Positions 48,360 to 56,814 of a stretch of DNA of 64,000 nucleotides are shown piece by piece; position 1 is the first letter of the stretch, and each line of letters begins with the position of its first letter. Origin of the DNA: Roseburia_D yibonii (GTDB lineage: Bacteria; Bacillota; Clostridia; Lachnospirales; Lachnospiraceae); NCBI RefSeq assembly GCF_014297335.1, contig NZ_JACOQH010000008.1, positions 88,820-152,819 on the forward strand, in the 5' to 3' direction. The position numbers and the translations under genes were made by a program. Below the pieces are notes generated by a model. The model did no database searches, had not been told where the DNA came from, and saw nothing but the letters and a program-made list of their open reading frames with translations.

Positions 48360-49469
48360 CTCGCTGCGCGAAAGTGTAAGCGCCGCCGCTATGGTGTCAT
48401 CCATATCATAGTACCGGTACTGCCCAAGCCTTCCGCCGAAGATCACGTTTCCTTCCTGCTTCGCAAGGCTTTCGTACTTTTCATACAGCGCGGCATTTTT
48501 TTCATCATTCATCGGATAATACGGTTCATCGCCCTTTTTCCAGGTCTTTGGATATTCACGGGTGATGACCGTTTTTTCGTTTTTCTCCCCGTCCTGACAG
48601 CCGAATTCAAAATGCTTGTGCTCGATGATCCTGGTATACGGAACTTCATACTCGGTATAATTTACGACGGCATTTCCCTGATGATTTTCCTCGTCGAGCA
48701 CCTCGGTCTCAAAGCGAAGGGAACGGTATTCGAGTTCTCCGTAACAGTAATCGAAATACGCATCGATCATTCCGGTATACACGATCCTGTCCGCAAGCGC
48801 GAGATACGTCTCCCGCTCTTTTAAGAAATCGGTCTGTAATCTGACCTCGGTTCCCTCAAGCATGCGCTCAACCATCTTCGTATATCCGCCGATCGGAATG
48901 CCCTGATAGGTATCATTGAAGTAATTGTTGTCGTAGGTAAAACGCACCGGCAGCCTTTTTATGATAAATGCCGGCAGCTCCGTGGCACGTCTGCCCCACT
49001 GCTTTTCCGTATAGCCTTTGACCAGCTTTGTATACACGTCCGGTCCTACCAGATTGATCGCCTGCTCTTCCAGATTTTTCGGATGCTCCACCGCATACTC
49101 ACGCTTCTGTGCTTCAATCTTTTCCTTCGCCTCTTTTGGTGTCACAACGCCCCACAGCTTCTGGAACGTATTCATGTTAAACGGCATATTATAGATCTCG
49201 CCTTTGTAGTTGGCGATCGGGGAATTGGTATAGCGGTTAAATTCCGCGAACTGATTTACATAATTCCACACTTCTTTGTCCGAAGTATGGAAAATATGCG
49301 CCCCATACTGATGTACCTGGATCCGTTCGATCTCTTTTGTGTATATATTTCCTGCGATGTGGTCGCGTCTGTCGATCACAAGACACTTTTTTCCTGCCTT
49401 TTTTGCTTCCCGCGCGAAGACCGCACCAAACAGTCCGGCTCCCACGATCAGATAGTCATATTTTTTCAT
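48348..49469 (-). CDS. glf: UDP-galactopyranose mutase
   Basis: A 373-aa flavoenzyme. The FAD-binding start is YLIVGAGLFGAVFAREAKKAGKKCLVIDRRDHIAGNIYT. QYGAHIFHTSDKEVWNYVNQF contains the substrate-binding loop. GYTEKQWGRRATELP, DNNYFNDTYQGIPIGGY and TREYPKTWKKGDEPYYPM follow, and GGRLGQYRYYDMDDTIAAAL closes the FAD site. It makes UDP-galactofuranose for surface glycans. It works alongside the neighbouring GtrB and acyltransferase genes. Confidence 0.97.
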   Translation of the reverse strand: MKKYDYLIVGAGLFGAVFAREAKKAGKKCLVIDRRDHIAGNIYTKEIERIQVHQYGAHIFHTSDKEVWNYVNQFAEFNRYTNSPIANYKGEIYNMPFNMNTFQKLWGVVTPKEAKEKIEAQKREYAVEHPKNLEEQAINLVGPDVYTKLVKGYTEKQWGRRATELPAFIIKRLPVRFTYDNNYFNDTYQGIPIGGYTKMVERMLEGTEVRLQTDFLKERETYLALADRIVYTGMIDAYFDYCYGELEYRSLRFETEVLDEENHQGNAVVNYTEYEVPYTRIIEHKHFEFGCQDGEKNEKTVITREYPKTWKKGDEPYYPMNDEKNAALYEKYESLAKQEGNVIFGGRLGQYRYYDMDDTIAAALTLSRSELRM

Positions 49470-49545
49470 TCTGTCCGCTCCTTTGTTTTTTCAGATCTTT
49501 TTTATTGTAACATTGAACGGACATGACAGCAAGAACGGAAACAGA

Positions 49546-50166
49546 TTACGAGTTTTTCATGATGACCATGCCTACAATATCCGCCACATGCTCGCAGGTA
49601 TCGATACAGATTTCCAGATATTCATAGATCGTCCGCCAGATCACGATCGTGCGGATATCCTCCTCCCCGTGCAGGGTATGCATGTTCTCCACATAGAGGC
49701 GGTCGCCCTGCTCCTCCAAATCATTGACACGGATGATATAGTCCTCGATCACTTTGGAATGTTTAAAATCTTTCAATTCCTCCATGACATCCCCGAGTGC
49801 CTTGATACTCTCCGAGAGCAGATCCAGCGTAGGAAATACATCCGCGCGGATCTCCGTCACGTTGCTCATATAAATCTGAAGCAGCACTTCCTCCACCGCG
49901 TCCGTAATATCATCGATATAGCCGCTGAGTGAGACGAGATCTTCCCGTTCGATCGGGGTAATAAACGCCTGGCTCAACGCCTTCATCATCTTATGCTTTT
50001 TCACATCGCCTTTCTGCTCTAACTCGTGCATGGCATCCAGTTTTTCCTGAATCGTTTCTTTGTCGAAATGTTTTAAGGTCTCTGTCAAAAACTGCGCTGC
50101 CTGATAAGCATACTCCATCGCGGAACATAAATTTTTATAGTAAAACTCTTCTTTCTTCTTTTTCAT
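49546..50166 (-). CDS. DUF47/PhoU-like phosphate transport regulator
   Basis: A 206-aa all-helical cytosolic protein with the acidic metal-binding positions of the PhoU-like family: LDAMHELEQKGDVKKHKMMKAL, ITPIEREDLVSLSGYIDDITDAVEEVLLQIYM and RVNDLEEQGDRLY. DUF47 proteins are the usual partners of PiT transporters and are thought to gate them. It lies 33 bp downstream of the PiT gene and closes the Mn-riboswitch operon. Confidence 0.92.
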   Translation of the reverse strand: MKKKKEEFYYKNLCSAMEYAYQAAQFLTETLKHFDKETIQEKLDAMHELEQKGDVKKHKMMKALSQAFITPIEREDLVSLSGYIDDITDAVEEVLLQIYMSNVTEIRADVFPTLDLLSESIKALGDVMEELKDFKHSKVIEDYIIRVNDLEEQGDRLYVENMHTLHGEEDIRTIVIWRTIYEYLEICIDTCEHVADIVGMVIMKNS

Positions 50167-50199
50167 CTGCTTTTTCTCCTTCTATCTGAATAACACTTT

Positions 50200-51258
50200 T
50201 TATCGGAACAGCAAAAATATTTTCGCCATAATAAAGCCGATCAGTCCACAGCCCGGAAATGTGAGCACCCAGGTCAGTACCATGTCGAGCACGACCTTAT
50301 AGTTGATCGCGGACAACCGTTTCACCGCGCCGACACCCATGATCGCCGTTGTCTTCATATGCGTCGTACTGACCGGGATCCCGAATATCGTAGAAAACAA
50401 GATACATACCGCCGCTGCCGCATCTGCGGAAAAGCCCTGGTATTTTTCCAGTTTGACCATATCCATGCCTACGGATTTGATGATCTTTTTTCCTCCCACG
50501 GAAGTGCCAAATCCCATCACAACGGAGCAGAGCACCATCATCCAGACCGGGACAAACGCGCCTGCGGTATCCTCTTGCCCGTTGAGCAAAAAGAGTCCAA
50601 GCAACAGTACACCCATGAATTTCTGTCCGTCCTGCGCGCCGTGCATAAATGCCACTGCCGCGCCTCCCGCCACCTGCGCGCCGCTAAAAAAGCGGTTCGT
50701 CTTTTTCCGGTCCATGCTCTCGCAGATCAGCGTAACGATCCTGCACACCAGAAAGCCAACCGCAAAGCCGATGACGGTCGATAAGACAAGTCCGTAGATG
50801 ACTTTGATCCACTCGGAAAAATTTATGCCGCCCAGTCCGCCCTGAAGTGCGATCGCCGCTCCACTGAGCCCCGCGATCAGCGCATGGCTCTCGCTCGTCG
50901 GTATCCCGAAATACCACGCTCCGATCGCCCAGATCACGATCGCCGCCATCGCCGCGCACAGCGCGATCAGGGCATCCTCATTGTTTCCGCCAAAATTTAC
51001 CATGTTCTTTATGGTCATCGCCACGCTCGAATTGATGAGCGACATGACCATTACTCCGAAGAAATTGCAGATCGCCGCCATAATGATCGCGTGATCCACA
51101 TCGATGCATCTGGTTGATACGCAGGTCGCGATCGCGTTCGGCGCGTCTGTCCATCCGTTTACAAAGATCACGCCAAGTGTCAACAGAACCGAGATCAGAA
51201 GCACAGGGTGCTGCGCCATCTGCTGTATGAAATAAACAAACGAAATATGATCTAACAT
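50200..51258 (-). CDS. pit: Low-affinity inorganic phosphate transporter, PiT family
   Basis: A 352-aa membrane protein. The two inverted family signatures are visible: GVIFVNGWTDAPNAIATCVSTRCI (about 29-52) and FGTSVGGKKIIKSVG with IFGIPVSTTHMKTTAIMGVG in the second half. IPTSESHALIAGLSGAAIA is the matching repeat in the first half. It carries phosphate with a cation, often as neutral metal-phosphate complexes. Its start overlaps the upstream ATPase by 7 bp, showing tight coupling with cation export. Confidence 0.93.
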   Translation of the reverse strand: MLDHISFVYFIQQMAQHPVLLISVLLTLGVIFVNGWTDAPNAIATCVSTRCIDVDHAIIMAAICNFFGVMVMSLINSSVAMTIKNMVNFGGNNEDALIALCAAMAAIVIWAIGAWYFGIPTSESHALIAGLSGAAIALQGGLGGINFSEWIKVIYGLVLSTVIGFAVGFLVCRIVTLICESMDRKKTNRFFSGAQVAGGAAVAFMHGAQDGQKFMGVLLLGLFLLNGQEDTAGAFVPVWMMVLCSVVMGFGTSVGGKKIIKSVGMDMVKLEKYQGFSADAAAAVCILFSTIFGIPVSTTHMKTTAIMGVGAVKRLSAINYKVVLDMVLTWVLTFPGCGLIGFIMAKIFLLFR

Positions 51259-53903
51259 TTTTCAGGTTCTCCTCCATCTTCTGTCTTGTCCTGTATCATT
51301 TTTCTGATCTGAATGAAAAGCGTCGGTAAAAACGCAAGTCCCGCGATCCAGCTCAGGTTTTTACCGGATACGTCCACCACAGAAAATACCCCATGCAGTG
51401 CCGGAATAAAAAGTACCAGCGCAAGCAGGCACACGCCGCCTAAAAACGCGTAGATGCTGTATCGGTTGGATCCCAGTCCGAGTTTTGCCACAGACTTCTT
51501 CCCGCGACAGTTAAATCCGTGGAACAGCCTTGCGAGCGTTAAAACCGAAAACGCCATTGTGGTGGCAAGCGCGTCACTGCTTTTTAACCCCATGTGGTAC
51601 GCCACCATTGTCACTGTCGCGATCAGCGCCCCCTGTAACATCATTTTTCCGACAAAATCCTTCGTCAGGATACCGACCGACGGATCACGCGGTTTTTCCT
51701 CCAAAAGAGACGCGTCTGACGGTTCCATCCCGATCGCGATCGCAGGCAGCGAGTCGGTCAGAAGATTGATAAACAGAAGATGTACCGGCGCAAACGGCAC
51801 CGGAAGTCCCATAAGTGAGGTGTAGAGTACCGACAGAATGCCCGCCATGTTGCCCGAAAGCAGAAACAGGATCGCGTTTTTGATGTTCCGGTATACGTTT
51901 CTTCCGTTTACGACCGCTTTCATGATTGTCGCGAAGTTGTCGTCCGAGAGGATCATCGCCGCCGCGTCCTTGGAAACTTCCGTTCCCGTAACGCCCATTG
52001 CAACACCGATATCGGCTTTTTTTAACGCAGGCGCGTCATTCACTCCATCTCCGGTCATGGATACGATCTTTCCTTTGTTCTGCCATGCCTCCACGATACG
52101 GATCTTATTTTCAGGAGAAACCCTTGCGTAGACCGATATTTTTTCAATATCCTGCGCTAACGTTTCCTCTGACATGGCATCCAGTTCCATGCCGGTCAGC
52201 GCCATGTCTCCCTCGTGGTAGATGCCGATCTCCTTTGCGATCGCAATGGCTGTGATCTTGTGGTCTCCTGTGATCATCACCGGTCGGATTCCCGCGCGGA
52301 TCGCGTTTTTTACTGCCTCCACGGATTCCGGTCTCGGCGGATCCATCATCGCGACAAGTCCCAAAAAGGTCAGATGACATTCGGTCTCTTTCGTCAGTTC
52401 TTCCTCCGTTTCACGACAGGCAAACGCGAGCACCCGAAGACCATTTTCTGAAAATTCCCGGTTGGCGTCTTTGATCTTTTGTTTTTCATCCTCTGTCAGC
52501 TCGTGGATCCCGCTTTCATCCATAGAACTCTCACAGTGCGCAAGCAGGACATCCGGCGCTCCCTTGGTGAGTACCGTGGAAACTCCGTGCAGTCTGTATT
52601 TCGTGCTCATCCGTTTCCGATCCGAATCAAATGGAACTTCCTCAAGCCGTTCCATGTGGTTTCTCAGATCATCCTCAAGGAGGCTGTCTCCGTCACAAAA
52701 TGCCCCCTCGCCGGTTTTGATGCCGCGATACATATAAAGCAGGGCCGTCTCCGTCGGATCGCCGATCTCTTTTTCCCCGACGATACTCGAATCGTTATTC
52801 AAAACCGCATTGTAGAGCAGATAACGCTGCACCGGATTTTGGATGTCAAGTTCGGACGGCTCGATCACTGCTCCGCCCACATAGATCTTTTTTACGGTCA
52901 TCTTGTTCTGCGTCAGCGTTCCTGTCTTATCGGAGCAGATCACCGAGACACAGCCGAGGCTCTCAACCGCCTTTAAATCTTTGACGATCGCGTTTTCTTT
53001 CGCCATCTTCTGCGTTCCCATTGCCTGCACGATCGTTACGATCGAACCAAGTGCCTCCGGGATCGCCGCGACCGCAAGCGCCACCGCAAACATAAACGCG
53101 TCCAGAAGCGCCATCCTCCGGTAAATGCAGAGCCCGAATACCAGCGCGCAGACGATCATGATGAGTACCGCAAGCTTGCTGCTGAATTCGTCCAGGCTGA
53201 CCTGCAATGGCGTTTTTCTTTCTTTTGCCGCGTTCATAAGTCCCGCGATCCTGCCAAGCTCCGTCTCCATTCCGGTTGCCGTGACAAGCACCTCGGCTCT
53301 TCCGTATGTAACAAGACTGCCGGAATACACCATGTTCTTCCGGTCTGCGAGTGCCACATCACCCTCGATCACCGCGTCATTTTTCTCCACATTCGTAGAT
53401 TCCCCGGTCAGGGAACTCTCATTGACCTGAAGCGAATAGTTATGTAAGATCCTGCCATCCGCCACGATCATGTCTCCCGCCTCCAAAAGAACAATGTCCC
53501 CGGGGACGATCTCCCTTGAAGGAACTTCCTGTTTGATTCCGCCACGCATCACTTTTGCGCTCGGCGCGGACAGTTTTTTCAGGCTTTCCAATGACCGTTC
53601 CGCCTTAACGTGCTGGACGGTTCCAAGCACCGCATTCATCACAAGCACAAGAAGGATTACAACCGTGCTCTCTACATTTCCGGAAAACATGGAAATGACT
53701 GCGGCGATGATCAGGATCACAACGAGCAGGTCGCAAAACTGCTGCGCAAACACCGCCGCCACACTTTTTCTTTTTCCTTCCTGTAATACATTCTCTCCTT
53801 TTTCCCGGCGGATCGCTTCCACCTGTGCCGGTAAAAGTCCTTCTTCCGACACCTGAAAGTTTTTCTTTAGTTCTTCTGCCTCACAATTCCAGTATGCTTT
53901 CAT
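51252..53903 (-). CDS. P-type cation ATPase (Ca2+/Mn2+ group, P2A)
   Basis: 883 aa. Phosphorylation motif CSDKTGTLTQNKMTV, TGES actuator loop SSLTGESTNVEK, KGAPDVLL nucleotide site and TGDGVNDAPALKKADIGVAMG hinge are intact. TM4 carries AVAAIPEALGSIVT, with PEAL where SERCA-type pumps have PEGL. TM6 shows NLLTDSLPAIAIGM. The TM4 difference and the upstream yybP-ykoY-type riboswitch favour Mn2+ export over Ca2+ transport; specificity is not proven. The start codon overlaps the stop of the pyruvate-kinase-like gene (ATGA). Confidence 0.93.
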   Translation of the reverse strand: MKAYWNCEAEELKKNFQVSEEGLLPAQVEAIRREKGENVLQEGKRKSVAAVFAQQFCDLLVVILIIAAVISMFSGNVESTVVILLVLVMNAVLGTVQHVKAERSLESLKKLSAPSAKVMRGGIKQEVPSREIVPGDIVLLEAGDMIVADGRILHNYSLQVNESSLTGESTNVEKNDAVIEGDVALADRKNMVYSGSLVTYGRAEVLVTATGMETELGRIAGLMNAAKERKTPLQVSLDEFSSKLAVLIMIVCALVFGLCIYRRMALLDAFMFAVALAVAAIPEALGSIVTIVQAMGTQKMAKENAIVKDLKAVESLGCVSVICSDKTGTLTQNKMTVKKIYVGGAVIEPSELDIQNPVQRYLLYNAVLNNDSSIVGEKEIGDPTETALLYMYRGIKTGEGAFCDGDSLLEDDLRNHMERLEEVPFDSDRKRMSTKYRLHGVSTVLTKGAPDVLLAHCESSMDESGIHELTEDEKQKIKDANREFSENGLRVLAFACRETEEELTKETECHLTFLGLVAMMDPPRPESVEAVKNAIRAGIRPVMITGDHKITAIAIAKEIGIYHEGDMALTGMELDAMSEETLAQDIEKISVYARVSPENKIRIVEAWQNKGKIVSMTGDGVNDAPALKKADIGVAMGVTGTEVSKDAAAMILSDDNFATIMKAVVNGRNVYRNIKNAILFLLSGNMAGILSVLYTSLMGLPVPFAPVHLLFINLLTDSLPAIAIGMEPSDASLLEEKPRDPSVGILTKDFVGKMMLQGALIATVTMVAYHMGLKSSDALATTMAFSVLTLARLFHGFNCRGKKSVAKLGLGSNRYSIYAFLGGVCLLALVLFIPALHGVFSVVDVSGKNLSWIAGLAFLPTLFIQIRKMIQDKTEDGGEPEKC

Positions 53904-54454
53904 ATACTGTCTCCTTTTTTACGAAAATTTAACATTTGTGTTGCCGTCACCAGAATTTTTTTCTCTTCCCAGGCTCTTTGCATCATCTGTCTGCCAAAAG
54001 ACGGCTCCACTCCCTTCCCGACCATGATCCCATCCATCTCCCGCAATGCCGCGTCCACATATGGTTTCATCTGATCGTTTTCCACTTTTGTGATCAGTAA
54101 AATCTGTTGTCCCCCCTGTTTTTTTAACAGATCCCGGATCTCTTTCCTCCTCTCCGGCTTCTCAAAAAAAGGCATTAAAATCACCTTTACACTCTGCGCT
54201 ATCTCAAAGAAACTCTCTGATGTATCTTCCCAGTCAGCTTCTGTCCGATCTGACAGATCCAGCATGATCTCCACCGGCTTTTTTCTTTTCTTGAAAAAAT
54301 CACCGACCTGTTTTACAAAACGGCTCTGTTCTTCCTTTTCTTTTTGCATGCAGACGCATCTCGCAATATCCATTCCGCCAAGAATAAACTGCTCCATCGT
54401 GTCTGCCTTAAAATGATCCGGATCTACTGTATATATGATTTTCGCTCTTCCCAT
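53900..54454 (-). CDS. Miniature pyruvate-kinase-like protein, catalytically incomplete
   Basis: I chose the ATG at 54454 (184 aa). The start GRAKIIYTVDPDHF and GGMDIARCVCMQ follow the pyruvate kinase N-terminus (KIxxTxGP, GMNxARxNFSH) but the NFSH motif is lost. KPVEIMLDLS matches the strand before the B domain, and the whole B domain is absent. LLITKVENDQ keeps Lys and Glu of the KIEN motif, DGIMVGKGVEPSFG has lost the metal-binding Asp of ARGDLG, and KILVTATQML is the unchanged substrate loop. The regulatory C-terminal domain is missing (usual length about 470-590 aa). It is therefore probably a pseudoenzyme, cotranscribed and coupled with a cation ATPase. Confidence 0.75.
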   Translation of the reverse strand: MGRAKIIYTVDPDHFKADTMEQFILGGMDIARCVCMQKEKEEQSRFVKQVGDFFKKRKKPVEIMLDLSDRTEADWEDTSESFFEIAQSVKVILMPFFEKPERRKEIRDLLKKQGGQQILLITKVENDQMKPYVDAALREMDGIMVGKGVEPSFGRQMMQRAWEEKKILVTATQMLNFRKKGDSI

Positions 54455-54473
54455 AATTTTCCTCTCTGTCTTC

Positions 54474-54563
54474 TCACGGAACGGCTCTGCTATGCTCTGA
54501 TTTTTTGTCCCACTTTTTTCCATCCTGCTTTTTGATATAGCAGATCATCCACTCGATATGCAT
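54474..54563 (-). CDS. 29-aa leader ORF with a strong ribosome site
   Basis: AAAGGAGAAAAAG directly precedes ATG at 54563. The peptide opens MHIEWMICYIKKQ, is Lys/Trp-rich in the middle and ends HSRAVP, with a TGA stop 20 bp before the pyruvate-kinase-like ATG. It has no known family. It could be a leader peptide coupling translation to the next gene, or the ribosome site could be fortuitous. Confidence 0.45.
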   Translation of the reverse strand: MHIEWMICYIKKQDGKKWDKKSEHSRAVP

Positions 54564-54581
54564 CTTTTTCTCCTTTTGCTT

Positions 54582-54700
54582 TCTATTTTCCTCGTCGCTA
54601 GTACAGAGACGGGATGCGCTTCGTGCATCCCATCTCTGATCAGCGGTCGTCAAATAGGCGTCTGTGCAAGCCCACGTCTATTTTCCTCGTCGCTAGTACA
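54582..54700. repeat. Pair of 24-bp direct repeats 95 bp apart, enclosing a hairpin
   Basis: The same 24 bases (containing CCTCGTCGCTAGTACA) occur at 54582-54605 and 54677-54700. Between them lies GGGATGCGC/GTGCATCCC, a 9-bp stem with a TTC loop (54609-54630). The layout suggests a small insertion or a duplicated leader segment. Part of it recurs in the speA leader. Confidence 0.8.
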
Positions 54701-54753
54701 AAAAAAGAACGAGACTTTTATTGTACGATAAACGTACAATAAAAGTCTCGTTC
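54700..54753 (-). terminator. Long intrinsic terminator, expression platform of the riboswitch
   Basis: A perfect 21-bp stem (54707-54727 with 54733-54753, GAACGAGACTTTTATTGTACG side) around ATAAA, followed on the minus strand by TTTTTTT. It follows the riboswitch aptamer directly and precedes the operon by about 240 nt. Confidence 0.88.
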
Positions 54754-54754
54754 C

Positions 54755-54850
54755 TCTCTCAAGTGTACCATCCGGTTATTTCTGTTTAAATAACGTGATG
54801 ACGAAAAGTACAACATCTGCATGACAGATGCGAACTACTCCCTAATATTT
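54755..54850 (-). promoter_or_regulatory. yybP-ykoY (Mn2+) riboswitch candidate
   Basis: Reading the minus strand, AGGGAGTAG opens the leader at about 54846-54838. A stem GCATCTGTC/GACAGATGC-like arm with a GTACTTTTCGTCATCACG segment comes next, and then TTATTT...AAATAACCGG, placing the conserved ACCGG opposite the GTCATCA. The order (GGGAGUAG, GUCAUCA, ACCGG) is that of yybP-ykoY. Such riboswitches bind Mn2+ and activate exporters including P-type ATPases, which fits the operon. The 3' part (ACACTTGAGAGAGG) is less canonical. A covariance search would decide. Confidence 0.7.
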
Positions 54851-54855
54851 CCTGT

Positions 54856-54884
54856 ATTATAACATATGCCAAAAACACCGTCAA
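54856..54884 (-). promoter_or_regulatory. Promoter of the riboswitch-controlled operon
   Basis: On the minus strand TTGACG (54879-54884), 17 bp and a perfect TATAAT (54856-54861). Transcription would start about 7 bp later, just before the riboswitch. Confidence 0.8.
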
Positions 54885-54888
54885 TATT

Positions 54889-56793
54889 TTAAAAAGCATT
54901 TCGTTCCCGGATAAATTTCAAAAATTCTTTTTCCGGTATCGGTTTTGAAAAGTAATAGCCCTGAATGTAATCAATTCCAAGTTCTGTGATCGTCTCCATC
55001 TGTTCTCTGGTCTCAATGCCCTCCGACACGATCTTCAGTTTCATGTCGTGTATCATCTGCATGGCGGCTTCCATCACAAATTTTGCCTTTTTATTTTCAA
55101 AATACGCCTGGCTCATATCCCGGTCAAATTTTACGATTGAAACCGGCATGTCCACAATATAGTTTAAGTTTGACTGCCCGTTTCCGAAATCATCCAGTGA
55201 AAAGCTCACGCCCTGGCGGATCAGAATCTGCATATTCTCCACCAGTATTTTGCGGGCAAGAATCGAGGCGGTCTCTGTGATCTCAAGATTGATCATTGCC
55301 GGATCCACGCCGTATTTTTGTATGATCTGTATATACGTCTTCGCAAGATCTCTTGTCTCACACTGGCGCACCGACAGATTTACTTCGATATATTCGATCC
55401 CATACTGTCTCGGGTTTTGTTCTTTTATAAAACGGCAGGTCTTTTCAAAGACGGTCTCACCGAGCTGCGAGATCAGCCCTGTCTGCTCCGCAACCGGAAT
55501 GAATTTTCCGGGCGGCAGAATACTGCCATCCGCGCACCGTATCCGCACGAGTGCTTCCGCCGACACAAAGCATTTTTTCTTCGTGGAATAGATCGGCTGG
55601 TAAAACACCTCGATACGATCTTCTGTTAGCGCAGCGAGGATCCGCTCCTGCATGTCTTCCCGGTCACGCTTTTCACGCACCATCTCCCGGTCAATACGGA
55701 TCGTATTGTCCTTTCCCATTTTGTCGTTTTCTACTTTAAAGTATTTAAACAGGTGAAAAACTTCCTCCGCGCCTCTCGCGACCGTGCTGTCCGGCATTAT
55801 CAGATAGACCGGCTCCAATGTCACCGTCCCGCCTTTTCCGTCTTCCTCAATATTCCACGCTCCCTCAAAACGCTCCTTTATCTTTTCCAGCGCATGTTCC
55901 AGGGTTTCTTCATCCGGACATACCACCACCAGTTCACGCTCTACATTTTTAAATACTTTGATCCCGGATATGGACTGCAGATATTTCACGATCCAGCGCA
56001 GGACAAACTCCACCTGCCGGATCGCAAGCCCGGAGGACTGATACTGTCCAAGTGAGATCAACAGCACCGCGAATGTATGATCTTTTTCGTATTCCTGGCG
56101 CATATATTCTAACAGCGCATGCGAATTGAACGCTCCGGTCTCGCGGTCCAGATTCGCTTCGGGATTTTCCAGTTCAAAAAACAGGATCATCATGCCAAGC
56201 GCTGTCGCGTAGCCGACTAACAGCAGTCTGCTGTTAAAAAACTGTGTTGCCGCAGCGATGATCCATACGATCATCCAGGTTCGCACCGCGCTCCGCCGCT
56301 TCGGATTCATCTGATCTCCGTGCCGGATCACCTGATACAGGGTAATCAGTACAAATAACACTGCAAAAAAGTAGGTTGCGATATCACTCGGTCCGTAAGT
56401 GTAAACCGCTTCTCCATCGTAATAATAATGGATCGGCAAAAGATAGATCAACACCGATGCCCCAAGCACGACCGCCGCATATCCATACAGAATCTTTTTA
56501 TACCGGTCTTTCGCGTAGATATCCAGACAGGTATAGACCAGCCCGAAAAAGCCGACCCACACAAGCGATACCACATAACTTTTACAGATGGACTCCAGCA
56601 CAAGCCGTGGGATCCGGTCTTCATATACGATCGCGACCACGGATGCGATATCCAGGCACACGCACAGGATCGTAACGGACAGCACCCGCAAAAACATCGT
56701 CTCGGAGTACAGACCTACCATCTGCTGCCTCAGCGAAAAATATAACAGGATCAGCATAATGAACAGTCCTGCGACCTGCATTTGTATATTCAT
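54889..56793 (-). CDS. Membrane EAL-domain protein with degenerate GGDEF domain
   Basis: 634 aa. Seven membrane helices occupy about 1-215. A GGDEF-like domain (about 225-365) lacks the GGDEF motif, so it cannot make c-di-GMP. The EAL domain (about 385-630) has SAEALVRIR, INLEITETASIL, FSLDDFGNGQSNL, IVKFDRDMS, IVSEGIETREQ and QGYYFSKP. The metal and catalytic residues of active phosphodiesterases are present, although DDFGNG replaces DDFGTG. It should hydrolyse c-di-GMP in response to a membrane signal. It is downstream of a J-domain-like gene with a 21-bp gap. No c-di-GMP riboswitch was found nearby. Confidence 0.88.
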   Translation of the reverse strand: MNIQMQVAGLFIMLILLYFSLRQQMVGLYSETMFLRVLSVTILCVCLDIASVVAIVYEDRIPRLVLESICKSYVVSLVWVGFFGLVYTCLDIYAKDRYKKILYGYAAVVLGASVLIYLLPIHYYYDGEAVYTYGPSDIATYFFAVLFVLITLYQVIRHGDQMNPKRRSAVRTWMIVWIIAAATQFFNSRLLLVGYATALGMMILFFELENPEANLDRETGAFNSHALLEYMRQEYEKDHTFAVLLISLGQYQSSGLAIRQVEFVLRWIVKYLQSISGIKVFKNVERELVVVCPDEETLEHALEKIKERFEGAWNIEEDGKGGTVTLEPVYLIMPDSTVARGAEEVFHLFKYFKVENDKMGKDNTIRIDREMVREKRDREDMQERILAALTEDRIEVFYQPIYSTKKKCFVSAEALVRIRCADGSILPPGKFIPVAEQTGLISQLGETVFEKTCRFIKEQNPRQYGIEYIEVNLSVRQCETRDLAKTYIQIIQKYGVDPAMINLEITETASILARKILVENMQILIRQGVSFSLDDFGNGQSNLNYIVDMPVSIVKFDRDMSQAYFENKKAKFVMEAAMQMIHDMKLKIVSEGIETREQMETITELGIDYIQGYYFSKPIPEKEFLKFIRERNAF

Positions 56794-56814
56794 AACACAT
56801 TCCTCCTATGTAAC

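Noticed and set aside
54755..54850. c-di-GMP riboswitch considered because of the EAL gene nearby
   Set aside because: The conserved c-di-GMP aptamer motifs are absent. GGGAGTAG, GTCATCA and ACCGG fit yybP-ykoY, and the leader points away from the EAL gene.
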